Positions 1 to 8,442 of a stretch of 64,000 nucleotides of DNA are shown in pieces; position 1 is the stretch's first letter; each line of letters opens with the position of its first letter. A program made the translations under genes and the position numbers. The notes under the pieces were generated by a model that saw nothing but the letters and a program-made list of their open reading frames with translations, did not search any database and was not told the DNA's origin. The stretch is from Cyclobacterium amurskyense (GTDB taxonomy: Bacteria > Bacteroidota > Bacteroidia > Cytophagales > Cyclobacteriaceae), in NCBI RefSeq assembly GCF_001050135.1, contig NZ_CP012040.1, positions 4,419,001 to 4,483,000 of the forward strand, read 5' to 3'.

Positions 1-199
1 TATTATCAAATGGGGAAGAGAATTAATGGTGAATTTATCTGTTAAATGAAATTTTATCCAAAAAATCAATAATAGGTTCAACCCAAATTATGATGTACTT
101 GTTGTGGGGTAATTATTATAGTGTGATAAGTCGGGATACTTACAGGTTATCTTATCCGTGAAATTCTGGGATAACCAAATGACTCATTATTCTAATTGG

Positions 200-1264
200 T
201 TATTTTAAGTCAGTTTTTTTAGGGGAAATAGGTAAAAATTTAGCCTTGGCTTTGGACATCAAAAACTCTTCAAACAGCTTGCTATAGATGATTCCGGTGA
301 TACAACAAATTATGAAAATGATGACAAAGATTAGTCCGTCAGATAAGAAGTTTAGAGTTTTGGGTAGAATTCGCATTAAAATGCTAATTTCAGGATTATG
401 GATTAAGTAGATAGAATAAGATGCATTACCTAAAATCATTAATAGGTTGGAAGACCCTATTTTGTCTAATTTTGTCCCTACGCTTCCAATAATTAAAAGT
501 GAAAAGCCAAAAGCAAGAACCAAATAGGTTAAATCCCAATTATTCCACTTAAGTAGTATTCCTATTGCAATCAATACAATAGCAGAGTAAAGAAATATGC
601 TTTTACTTGAAATTGAAGCCTTTTTGATAATTATTGCCGTGAAAGATCCAATAATAAATTCCAAATTATAGGAAGATATAAAGAACTTTATAACAGGAAT
701 TGCTTGTAAGAAAAGAACTGGTTCTATCCAATTTAGATAAACAATTATACTTGCCCAGACCAAAGTGAAATAATACCAGCCCTTCCTTGTGTAAAACCAA
801 ATTACAAATAATAGATAAAACATCATCTCATGAACAAGGGTCCATGCTACAGACAACGCTGGTTGGCCGTCAGGAAAAAGGGTTAAGGAAGTAAGCAAGC
901 TAATGGTTCTATCACTTCCCGAAACGCTTGGAAGTAATTGATACAACAATAACATGCACAATGAAATAGGGAGGTATGGAATATAAATTCTTAAGACTCT
1001 ATTTATGAGATAAGATTTGATAGTAATTATACTTGCCCTTTTGTTGTAACAAGAATAGGTAATGATAAAACCGGATAATACAAAGAAAAAATCAACTCCG
1101 TGTTTGCCAAGAGTAGCTATAAATGCAAATATATGGTTTTGTTTATCAAAAAAATATGCAAAGGCTGTCCATTGATGGTGAAATACAACCATTAATGCTG
1201 CAAAGCCTCTAAAAATCTGTAAGGAATTGAAAAAATCGCCTTTTTTCTGCTTATTCAAAGACAT
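200..1264 (-). CDS. Acyltransferase family 3 membrane protein (OafA/NodX-like)
   Basis: An integral-membrane acyltransferase of 354 residues, the usual length of a stand-alone acyltransferase-3 domain, with about ten hydrophobic segments. The N-terminus carries the family signature: LQIFRGFAALMVVFHH, with an Arg in helix 1 and a His pair thought to act in catalysis, followed by HGVDFFFVLSGFIITYS. Such enzymes move acetyl or other acyl groups from the cytoplasm onto surface sugars such as O-antigen or exopolysaccharide. No SGNH domain is fused to it. The gene starts at ATG 1264 and stands alone, with 282 bp to the next gene upstream, so its substrate cannot be read from context. The polysaccharide locus begins 5 kb away on the other strand. 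Family is well supported; substrate unknown. Confidence 0.88.
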   Translation of the reverse strand: MSLNKQKKGDFFNSLQIFRGFAALMVVFHHQWTAFAYFFDKQNHIFAFIATLGKHGVDFFFVLSGFIITYSCYNKRASIITIKSYLINRVLRIYIPYLPISLCMLLLYQLLPSVSGSDRTISLLTSLTLFPDGQPALSVAWTLVHEMMFYLLFVIWFYTRKGWYYFTLVWASIIVYLNWIEPVLFLQAIPVIKFFISSYNLEFIIGSFTAIIIKKASISSKSIFLYSAIVLIAIGILLKWNNWDLTYLVLAFGFSLLIIGSVGTKLDKIGSSNLLMILGNASYSIYLIHNPEISILMRILPKTLNFLSDGLIFVIIFIICCITGIIYSKLFEEFLMSKAKAKFLPISPKKTDLK

Positions 1265-1546
1265 ACTTTAAATTTAAATCGCATCTTTTATTTCACCAAA
1301 TTACAATAATTATTGCTTTAAATTGATACTGAATTTTATTAGACGCTTTAGATTTACACCAAATGAAGCTAAGTTATAATCCGACGATGATAAAATAAAA
1401 TGGCTTATTTGTTAAAATTGAATTGTTATTAACTGGTCATTAATTTGTTACCTATAATAGGTCGCAATTGCTACTTAAGAATTAATTGAAAGTTTTGATG
1501 ATTATTCATTATTTGGTTTTTATAAAAAATTATGAGAGGAATCTAA

Positions 1547-4018
1547 TTATTTCCGTTTTACCCCCTTTACCGCCTCTGCTTCCCAAGGATTATCAGGCCA
1601 GTGGTGCTTGGGGTATCTTCGTTTTAGTTCTTTCCTGACTTCATGGTAAGTATTGTCCCAGAAACTTTTTAAATCTTGGGTTACTTGTACAGGCTTATAG
1701 CCGGGAGACAATAAATGAATTAACAAAGGTATATTTCCATTATTGACTTTGGGGGTCTGAGCCCATCCAAAAAGCTCCTGAAGCCGTGCTGCCAAAATAG
1801 GAGGTTCACCATCCTTACTGTATTGGATAGGTATGGATGAACCACTTGGCAATACTATTTTTTCTGGAGCCAGTCGATTTATTTCCTCCTGTTGTGAATA
1901 AGAAAAACTGTTTTTTAGAATATTAACCAATGGAAGCTTTTTTAAATCTTGCCCGGATTTAATTTCGGTTAAGTAGGGTGATAGCCAATCATTAGCAGTT
2001 TTAAGTAACTCGGAAGTACTGAAATCGGGTAGTGTTTCAGGACCATTCCAGGCCCGAAGACTCATGACTCTATGCTGCAATCGTTTAAAATTCTCATCAA
2101 AGGGGAGCCATTTTTCGCCTGATTGGGCGATCATATTCAGTAGGGTTTGTAAGAGCAGCTCCTTGTCAGGATTTTGAAGGTGTTTTTTTTGTAGCACGAT
2201 TTGGCCAATTTTCCACTCTTCAATGGCTTGGATTGTGGCTTCATCCTCGTTCCAAAAGAACCTTTGTGAGGATTTTACCATTGAATTAAGATCTTTGGGG
2301 TTTAGAGGCGCGGCCATAAATATTTTGCCTACACCTGCCCTTTCATCCATTTGGGCTATTGCAATCCAAGGCTCATAGGCAAGGTCATCTTTTCTGTCCA
2401 TGCTTGCAATTTTCCCATTTGCCAATTGAAATTGAACTTGATTTCCAGTTTTGGCGGAAGCGATTCTTTCTGAAAATGCCTGTGCAATTAGCATACCAGT
2501 AGCATAAGGGTCTATGGGGGTATTCTCAACTTTTTTGTGAAGAATTTGTCTATAGGCTTTCGCTACTTGTTCAATTTTTTTATAATTAAAATTACTTGAA
2601 GAATGGGACCTAAACCTGCGAAGTCCTTCAATTCTAAGGTTAATATCCAAACTTTCTCCCTGAGATAGGGGGTCTTTTTCCTCTAATACAGCAGCTAGGT
2701 CAGTTGCCAAGCCTTCTAGCTCTAATTCCTGACTACAGACAAGTAAATGAGCAATTCTAGGATGACATGGAAAAGCGTGCAAAGCATTACCATGTGTTGT
2801 GATTCTACCTTTTGCTATTGCCCCCAGATGTTCCAAAGTACTTATGGCCTGTGCCCAATTTCCTTGTGGGGGAGGAGTTACCCAGCTTAATTTTAATGGA
2901 TCATTGATGCCCCATTTATAAAGTTCCAAAGCCAAAGAGGTAAGGTCAGTTTCTAAAATCTCAGGTTGTCTAAAGGGAAGCAATCTTTCCTGACTTCCTT
3001 TTGACCAAAGCCTGAAACAGACTCCTGCGCTTAATCTCCCAGCTCTTCCTGCTCTTTGGGTAGCGGTATCTTGTGTAACAGGGATTGTGACGAGTCGGTT
3101 TAATCCGGTGCTGGGATTAAATCTACTCGTACGCATAAAACCACCATCCACTACGATCTTTATACCTTCAATAGTAAGGCTGGTTTCAGCAATAGCTGTA
3201 GCCAAAACCACTTTTCTCTTACCTTCAGGATGAGGGGATAGTGCGGCTCGTTGCTGGCTAAAGGCCAATTGTCCATATAGTTTGTAAATGGCCAATTGGG
3301 GAAATCTAAGGCTTAATATTTCGGCAGTTTTGTTTATTTCTCTCTGTCCTGGTAGGAATACCAGCAAATCGCCATCGTGGTCAGCAATGGCTTTTTTGAT
3401 TGTAAGGCTAATGCTTTCAGGTAATGTAAATAAATCATTTCCTTCTCCGTATTTAATACTCACTGGAAATGCTTTGCCCATACTTTCAACCATAGGGGCT
3501 TGTAAATTCTTTGAGAGGTCTTTGCTATCGAGGGTAGCTGACATTATCAATAACTTAAGGTCTGGCCTTAGAACTTGTTGGATATCTCTGGAAATGGCCA
3601 GTCCAAGATCTGCGTGGATACTACGTTCGTGAAATTCATCAAAAATGATTAAGCCTACTTCTTCAAGCGCATTGTCTTGCTGCATCATTCTGGTTAAGAT
3701 CCCCTCAGTGATTACCTCAATTCGGGTTTGCTTTCCTACACAGGTATCGAACCTTACCCGGTATCCTATTCTTTCTCCAACAGGTTCACCTAGTAGCTGG
3801 GCCATACGCTGAGCAATACTGATAGCCGCTAGTTTCCTAGGTTCAAGCATTATTATTTTTTTGCCCTCCAGCCAAGGCTCATCCATTAACTCTAATGGTG
3901 CAATAGTACTTTTACCAGCACCCGGAGGAGCGTGTAATAAGAGTATAGGGTTTAGACGGAGCTGTTTTTTTAATTGAGGGATTACCTCTAAAATGGGAAG
4001 TTGTGGTAAGGGTTTCAA
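1547..4018 (-). CDS. hrpB: ATP-dependent helicase HrpB
   Basis: A DExH-box (SF2) helicase of 823 residues, the usual HrpB length. Visible motifs in order are Walker A GAGKST (residues 33-38), DEFH (127-130, the DExH motif II), SATL (about 160) and QRAGRAGR (motif VI). A long C-terminal half follows, ending in the proline- and tryptophan-rich tail typical of HrpB (HHWPDNPWEAEAVKG). HrpB proteins are cytoplasmic RNA helicases related to HrpA and eukaryotic DEAH splicing helicases; their cellular role is poorly defined. The gene is monocistronic and convergent with nothing obvious. An open frame of 114 codons on the opposite strand within it is a shadow. HrpA is excluded by length (about 1300 residues) and by the HrpB-type C-terminus. 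Confidence 0.95.
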   Translation of the reverse strand: MKPLPQLPILEVIPQLKKQLRLNPILLLHAPPGAGKSTIAPLELMDEPWLEGKKIIMLEPRKLAAISIAQRMAQLLGEPVGERIGYRVRFDTCVGKQTRIEVITEGILTRMMQQDNALEEVGLIIFDEFHERSIHADLGLAISRDIQQVLRPDLKLLIMSATLDSKDLSKNLQAPMVESMGKAFPVSIKYGEGNDLFTLPESISLTIKKAIADHDGDLLVFLPGQREINKTAEILSLRFPQLAIYKLYGQLAFSQQRAALSPHPEGKRKVVLATAIAETSLTIEGIKIVVDGGFMRTSRFNPSTGLNRLVTIPVTQDTATQRAGRAGRLSAGVCFRLWSKGSQERLLPFRQPEILETDLTSLALELYKWGINDPLKLSWVTPPPQGNWAQAISTLEHLGAIAKGRITTHGNALHAFPCHPRIAHLLVCSQELELEGLATDLAAVLEEKDPLSQGESLDINLRIEGLRRFRSHSSSNFNYKKIEQVAKAYRQILHKKVENTPIDPYATGMLIAQAFSERIASAKTGNQVQFQLANGKIASMDRKDDLAYEPWIAIAQMDERAGVGKIFMAAPLNPKDLNSMVKSSQRFFWNEDEATIQAIEEWKIGQIVLQKKHLQNPDKELLLQTLLNMIAQSGEKWLPFDENFKRLQHRVMSLRAWNGPETLPDFSTSELLKTANDWLSPYLTEIKSGQDLKKLPLVNILKNSFSYSQQEEINRLAPEKIVLPSGSSIPIQYSKDGEPPILAARLQELFGWAQTPKVNNGNIPLLIHLLSPGYKPVQVTQDLKSFWDNTYHEVRKELKRRYPKHHWPDNPWEAEAVKGVKRK

Positions 4019-4143
4019 GTGTAATTGCTTTTTTACAAAGGTAAATAAAACAATGGGGTCTGGAAAGGTAATTCAATGAGTGGCAGAGGGGATTAGTAAT
4101 GGCGAGAAAATTGCCAGATTATTATCGATAAAAAAAGCAAAAA

Positions 4144-4173
4144 AAAGGGCTATTCTTTTAAAAATAGCCCTTT
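4144..4173 (-). terminator. Intrinsic terminator of the DUF2911 gene
   Basis: Perfect 11-bp inverted repeat, aaagggctatt (4144-4154) and aatagcccttt (4163-4173), with an 8-nt loop. On the minus strand it is followed by a U-rich run (complement of the A-runs at 4131-4146). It lies 9 bp past the stop of the DUF2911 gene. Confidence 0.8.
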
Positions 4174-4181
4174 CGATACAA

Positions 4182-4691
4182 TTATTTAATAGAAGCTTTA
4201 GCACGTCCATATTCCCATTTTACCTCCAGGCCATCATCTAGGACATTATAAGTTAGATGTTCAGTTAGGCTACTGGTTTGATTGGAACTTACAGATACTC
4301 TTAAAGCATCCTTGCTTTCATCGTATTTGGTTCCCCATTGTCCCGTTTGCTTGTTGAAAATAAAAGTACTTGAATTTTCTCCTGGGATGATAAAGAAGCT
4401 GTATTTACCAGCAGGTAATTTTTTACCTTCTATTTCAATATCTTTACTGGTTTCAAAGATAGTGGCTTCATTAGCTCCTGCTCTCCAAACCTCTCCCAAT
4501 GGAATAAGTCCACCAAAAATAGTACGTCCTTTAACTGCTGGACTACTATAATTAACAGTGATTTTAGCCCCATTTATGGTGCCTTCAGCTGTTTTTGCAG
4601 GACTTGCTCTTTTCTGAGCAGTGGACATATAAACTACTGAGAGCATCAGCAAGGCAGATAGGCCAAACATTTTCATAGTTGATGATTTCAT
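4182..4691 (-). CDS. DUF2911 domain protein, secreted
   Basis: A 169-residue protein with an N-terminal signal sequence (hydrophobic stretch after KMFGLSALLMLSVVYMSTA) and one DUF2911 domain filling the rest. Recognisable family features are VNYSSPAVKGRTIFGGLIP, LGEVWRAGANEAT and LPAGKYSFFIIPG. DUF2911 proteins are common in Bacteroidota, are exported, and have no established function. The gene has its own terminator and sits 77 bp downstream of the promoter-proximal intergenic region it shares with the oxidoreductase on the same strand. The lack of a cysteine at the signal-peptide end argues for a periplasmic protein, not a lipoprotein. Confidence 0.85.
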   Translation of the reverse strand: MKSSTMKMFGLSALLMLSVVYMSTAQKRASPAKTAEGTINGAKITVNYSSPAVKGRTIFGGLIPLGEVWRAGANEATIFETSKDIEIEGKKLPAGKYSFFIIPGENSSTFIFNKQTGQWGTKYDESKDALRVSVSSNQTSSLTEHLTYNVLDDGLEVKWEYGRAKASIK

Positions 4692-4768
4692 TTTTTGGTT
4701 GTGATTTAGGTTATGACTAATCGAATAACTAAATGAACGGACAAAACCGAAATTTGTTTATTGCACCA

Positions 4769-5914
4769 TTAAATTTTCACCCAAGCTTGTTTTTTGTGAC
4801 TTTCGATAATTCGTTCACAAATTAACAATTCCCTGTGCCCGTCAGCAAAGGTAGGGAAAGTAGGGTTGTCAGGTTGTTTACCTTCCTTAACGGCAGCATA
4901 AACCTCCTTAAACATTTGCTTAGAAGTATCGGGGAAACCCTCATTATGACCTCCTGGAAAACCTATAAGTTTTGCAGCTTCAGGGCTAAATAATGATGGA
5001 TCCTTCATCAGTTGTTGGTTAGCAGTTTCTCTTTTCCCAATCCATAATTCGTTTGGTTTTTCGCTACACCATTCAAAGTTTGCCTTAGATCCTGCAATTT
5101 CAATATTTAACCTGTTTTTTCGGCCAGCATTTACTTGACTGACAGTTACAGAACCTTTGTTTCCATTGTCAAACCTTAACATTACCGTAGCATGGTCTTC
5201 AGTGTTGATCGGAACCTCAGCATAATCGGATTCATCTAGACTTTTTCCACTATAGGTCTCTATTGGCTTGAGCGGTTTCAATCTGGTTTTATGTACTGTT
5301 GAAAAGTCAGCCATTACCTCGGTAACCTTTAAACCTGTAACATATTCAGTTAAATCCAATAGATGAGAACCGATATCAGCTATAGCCCTAGAGTCTCCGG
5401 ATTTATCTGGTTCTAATCTCCAATTGTAATCAGTTTGTAAAAACAACCAATCTTGTAAATAGGAACCCATAATAGAATAGACGTCCCCAAGTTCGCCGCT
5501 TTCCCTCATGGTTTTCATTTGTCTAACCATAGGGTAATACCTCAGGTTAAAATGGACAGCATTTACCAAACCTGTTTTTTTAGCAATAGCTACTAATTCC
5601 TCAGCATCTTCAATTTTGGTAGCAAGTGGCTTTTCACATACTACATGCTTACCAGCTTCCAAAGCGGCTTTTGATTGGCTATAATGCAGGAAATTTGGGG
5701 TGCAAATATGGACCACTTTGATTTCCTGATCTTTTAGCATATCCTCGAAAAGCATGGCTTTTTCTATACCTAGTTGAGCCGCCTTTTCTTTTGCAAGTTC
5801 TTCACTGACTTCACAAAGGGTAGCTACTTCAATATTCGGGTTTCTTCTTAGGGCTTCAATATGGGCAGGGCCTATAAATCCTGTTCCTACAACCGCTACT
5901 TTGATTTTTTCCAT
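4769..5914 (-). CDS. Gfo/Idh/MocA family NAD(P)-dependent oxidoreductase
   Basis: A cytoplasmic sugar/polyol dehydrogenase-like protein of 381 residues. The N-terminal Rossmann fold has VVGTGFIGPAHIEAL (residues 8-22). The family motif CEKPLA (EKP lysine) comes next, followed by the Gfo/Idh/MocA C-terminal dimerisation domain with DIGSHLLDLTEYVTG (the His conserved in catalysis). Enzymes of this family oxidise or reduce inositols, sugar acids, UDP-sugars and similar compounds, and substrate cannot be assigned from sequence alone. The gene is the first one left of a 344-bp divergent intergenic region, with the polysaccharide locus on the other side. It could contribute to sugar-nucleotide chemistry, but nothing shows this directly; catabolism of an inositol-type compound is equally possible. 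Confidence 0.9.
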   Translation of the reverse strand: MEKIKVAVVGTGFIGPAHIEALRRNPNIEVATLCEVSEELAKEKAAQLGIEKAMLFEDMLKDQEIKVVHICTPNFLHYSQSKAALEAGKHVVCEKPLATKIEDAEELVAIAKKTGLVNAVHFNLRYYPMVRQMKTMRESGELGDVYSIMGSYLQDWLFLQTDYNWRLEPDKSGDSRAIADIGSHLLDLTEYVTGLKVTEVMADFSTVHKTRLKPLKPIETYSGKSLDESDYAEVPINTEDHATVMLRFDNGNKGSVTVSQVNAGRKNRLNIEIAGSKANFEWCSEKPNELWIGKRETANQQLMKDPSLFSPEAAKLIGFPGGHNEGFPDTSKQMFKEVYAAVKEGKQPDNPTFPTFADGHRELLICERIIESHKKQAWVKI

Positions 5915-5952
5915 AAGGTTATTGTGTTCGATTTATTTAAAAAGATTAGCCC

Positions 5953-5983
5953 TAAAGATAGAAGGTACATTCGTATTTTTCAA
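5953..5983 (-). promoter_or_regulatory. Candidate Bacteroidota promoter for the Gfo/Idh/MocA gene
   Basis: On the minus strand, TTG (5983-5981), a 20-nt spacer, then TATCTTTA (5960-5953), which is 7 of 8 matches to TAnnTTTG. The spacing fits the Bacteroidota -33/-7 arrangement. It ends 38 bp before the ATG at 5914. Apart from this and the candidate on the other strand, the 344-bp divergent gap shows nothing recognisable. Confidence 0.4.
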
Positions 5984-6191
5984 TGATTCGTAATTTTTAC
6001 CTGTATTGTTTTTGCGTGTAAATGCGCTAGCCAATTGTAAATAAGTGGACAAAATGAGCTGACCTCCAATAAAATTTTAAATAAAACTTGTGAATTTGTG
6101 ACTATCGAGTAATTTTGTTACTCCCAGTATGTGTGTTACGTGGCGAAGCTATGAGAGCACAATGATAGACCTTCGGTAAGTAGTAGTGATT

Positions 6192-6222
6192 TTGTTTTTT
6201 GCTTCTATTAATGTGTATTTTG
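6192..6222 (+). promoter_or_regulatory. Candidate promoter of the polysaccharide locus
   Basis: TTG at 6192-6194, 21-nt spacer, TATTTTG at 6216-6222, a near match to the Bacteroidota -33/-7 pair (TTG ... TAnnTTTG). It would start transcription about 30 nt before the TTG start codon of the first gene of the locus. The match is imperfect in the -7 box. Confidence 0.35.
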
Positions 6223-6258
6223 TACCATGTTGATCTTTTACTTTTTTAAATTTTTGAT

Positions 6259-6780
6259 TTGCTAGACGCTCTAATTACTTCCAAAACACGGATTAAATTA
6301 TTGGTGAAATTTTTTTCTAATTCTGATAATCGTGGATATTTAAGAGGTTTGGCAGAAGAATTTGGTGAATCTACCAATTCAATCAGAGTTGAACTTAATC
6401 GCCTTTCCAATGCAGGATTACTTAGTTGGAAAAATGATGGTAAAACCAAAAGTTACCAAGCCAATGAAGTTCATCCACTTTACCAAGAACTCAAAAGTAT
6501 TGTAAGTAAATATTTAGGGTTTGATACATTAATAGAGCAAGTGGTTCAGGGGTTAGGTTGTGTAAATAAAGCGATAATTCAAGGGGATTATGCGGAAGGA
6601 AAGGATACAGGCACCATTGAATTAACTATAATTGCAAGTTCTATTGACTTGGATTATTTAGACTTTTTGATCCAGACAACGGAAGGGAAAATCAATAGGA
6701 AATTAAAAGTAAATATTGTAGAAAGGGAGCCCAAAGAGGGCATCTTGGGTTTGGTAGTCTACGAGAAAGAGCTAGAATGA
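6259..6780 (+). CDS. Winged-helix transcriptional regulator heading the polysaccharide locus
   Basis: A 173-residue protein. Residues 1-70 form a winged helix-turn-helix of ArsR/MarR style (LDALITSKTRIKLLVKFF, then GYLRGLAEEFGESTNSIRVELNRLSNAGLLSW). The C-terminal half (VNKAIIQGDYAEGKDTGTIELTIIASSIDLDYLDFL) resembles the degenerate nucleotidyltransferase-like fold seen behind such wHTH domains in other prokaryotes. The start is TTG at 6259; no upstream ATG fits. Its stop overlaps the next gene by ATGA, so it is translationally coupled to the glycosyltransferase behind it. Genes of this kind often sit first in Bacteroidota surface-polysaccharide loci, so a role in controlling the locus is likely but inferred. 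The nucleotidyltransferase resemblance is weak, since no GS...D.D catalytic motif is seen. Confidence 0.75.
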   Translation: MLDALITSKTRIKLLVKFFSNSDNRGYLRGLAEEFGESTNSIRVELNRLSNAGLLSWKNDGKTKSYQANEVHPLYQELKSIVSKYLGFDTLIEQVVQGLGCVNKAIIQGDYAEGKDTGTIELTIIASSIDLDYLDFLIQTTEGKINRKLKVNIVEREPKEGILGLVVYEKELE

Positions 6781-7706
6781 GTCAAACAAATAAATACCTT
6801 TCTGTGGTGGTACCTGTTTTTCAATCTGAGGTAGGATTATATGAATTGATTAAGAGACTTAAGGCTGTTTTGTTTTCTATTAGCCCAGATGTTGAATTGA
6901 TTTTGGTCGACGATGGTAGCACTGATGGTAGCTGGGAGTTGATTGCAAAAGCAGCTTTGGAGGAATCGTTTATTAAAGGAATACGCTTTAGTAGGAATTT
7001 TGGGCAACATCATGCCATATTTGCAGGTTTAGATATGGCTCAAGGAGAATGGGTTGTGGTAATGGATGCTGACCTACAGGATCTTCCAGAAGAAATCCCA
7101 ATGATGTTAACTAAAGTGCGATATGGCTATGAGGCGGTATTGGCTAGAAGAACTGGGAGAAAGGATAGTTGGGCGAGTAAAATTTTATCAACACTTTATT
7201 ACAGAGTTTTTTACCTTATGTCTGGAATAAAGCAGGATCCAAGTATTGGGAATTTCGGTGTTTACAATAGAAAAATAATAGACAGTATTTTAAAGATGAG
7301 GGAAAATAATTGGTATTTCCCCACAATGGTTCATTGGGTAGGTTTTAATCAAAGTACTTTTAACGTAAAACATGGTGTTTCAACCAACAAAAGATCCAAT
7401 TATTTTTTCAAATCTAAATTTCGCTTAGGACTTAATACCTTGCTTGCCTTTTCCGACAAACCCCTACGATTGACTGTAAAATTTGGTTTATTGGTAGCTT
7501 TTATTGGTTTTTTGTTTGCATTGATCACATTGATCCGTTATTTTTCAGGAGCTATTGAGGTTCCTGGTTATGCGAGTATGATCGTATCGCTTTGGATTCT
7601 TTTTGGCTGTTTACTCACGACCATAGGAATAGTTGGACTGTATGTTGGGAAAACTTTTGAGGGAGTAAAGAAACGTCCACGCTATATTATTGATCAAAAA
7701 ACCTAA
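6777..7706 (+). CDS. Membrane-anchored family 2 glycosyltransferase (DPM1/ArnC/GtrB type)
   Basis: 309 residues with an N-terminal GT-A domain. It shows VVPVFQSE, VDDGSTDGSW (nucleotide-sugar binding) and DADLQDLPEEIP (DxD-type metal site), followed by two C-terminal transmembrane helices (about 235-255 and 270-290). This layout is that of polyprenyl-phosphate sugar transferases (ArnC, GtrB, DpmA), which make an undecaprenyl-phosphate-linked sugar at the inner membrane for later transfer outside the cytoplasm. The start overlaps the regulator stop (ATGA). Likely role: supplying a lipid-linked sugar or branch residue to the polysaccharide made by this locus. Sugar specificity cannot be read. 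Confidence 0.88.
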   Translation: MSQTNKYLSVVVPVFQSEVGLYELIKRLKAVLFSISPDVELILVDDGSTDGSWELIAKAALEESFIKGIRFSRNFGQHHAIFAGLDMAQGEWVVVMDADLQDLPEEIPMMLTKVRYGYEAVLARRTGRKDSWASKILSTLYYRVFYLMSGIKQDPSIGNFGVYNRKIIDSILKMRENNWYFPTMVHWVGFNQSTFNVKHGVSTNKRSNYFFKSKFRLGLNTLLAFSDKPLRLTVKFGLLVAFIGFLFALITLIRYFSGAIEVPGYASMIVSLWILFGCLLTTIGIVGLYVGKTFEGVKKRPRYIIDQKT

Positions 7707-7707
7707 A

Positions 7708-8439
7708 ATGATAAAATTCTTACCTTTTGACACATCTTTATTTGGTTACAGAGTAGGTAAACTTCAATTGGGAAGATGTCTGCCTGATTTGGATAGGGTA
7801 CATAACCAAGCCAAAAATTTTGATTTAATATATGTGATGGGTAAGCCTGGTTTGGTCAAATTGGGTGGCTGGTCTCCAATCAGTACTCGGGTTGATTTAG
7901 TAAAAAACATAATAAAATCGGATTTTATTAAAGATTCTTCGCTCCATAATGAAGTTGAAATTTCAGAAATGATTATATCTGGAGAACTTTCCCAAACAGA
8001 CCAAAAAGACTTGAGAGAGCTTGTTTTCACAAGCGGGCAATGGTCAAGGTTTAAGCAAGATTTGCTATTAGGTAATCAGGAATATGAAAAATTGTATAGT
8101 ACTTGGTGGGAAACGATTAAAGAACAAAATCATAGTGTAATTGTCGCTAGAATATCGGGTAAGTTGGTTGGATTTATAACTTTTAAGTTACTGCGTGGAC
8201 GAGGGCATGTTGATCTTTTTGCCGTTAAAGGTAGCGAACAAGGAAGAGGAATAGGAAGGCAATTGATGTATAAAGTCTTTGTGAAACTTAACTCTTTAGG
8301 TTTTAACCTAATAGGGCTTTCCACACAAAAGGCCAATAAAAGAGCCATGGAATTTTATAAAAATATTGGATTTCAACCTATAAAGGAAACCTTGATAGCG
8401 CATTGGCGACCTGGTTTAAAGCCACAAAATATCAATTGA
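7708..8439 (+). CDS. GNAT N-acetyltransferase, WecD/RffC-like
   Basis: 243 residues from the preferred ATG at 7708, just after the stop of the preceding gene; a TTG at 7690 would add six residues and overlap it. The N-terminus LPFDTSLFGYRVGKLQL matches the start of TDP-fucosamine acetyltransferase-like proteins. The C-terminal GNAT core shows VKGSEQGRGIGRQLM (acetyl-CoA pyrophosphate loop, Q/RxxGxG/A) and NKRAMEFYKNIGF. WecD-type enzymes acetylate the amino group of dTDP-4-amino-4,6-dideoxy sugars, so the locus may use an N-acetylated amino sugar, although no aminotransferase is present in this window. The next gene lies in the same reading frame, separated only by this gene's TGA. Confidence 0.8.
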   Translation: MIKFLPFDTSLFGYRVGKLQLGRCLPDLDRVHNQAKNFDLIYVMGKPGLVKLGGWSPISTRVDLVKNIIKSDFIKDSSLHNEVEISEMIISGELSQTDQKDLRELVFTSGQWSRFKQDLLLGNQEYEKLYSTWWETIKEQNHSVIVARISGKLVGFITFKLLRGRGHVDLFAVKGSEQGRGIGRQLMYKVFVKLNSLGFNLIGLSTQKANKRAMEFYKNIGFQPIKETLIAHWRPGLKPQNIN

Positions 8440-8442
8440 TCT

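Noticed and set aside
3288..3632. 114-codon open frame opposite hrpB
   Set aside because: Antisense shadow of conserved helicase sequence; no start context, no domain.
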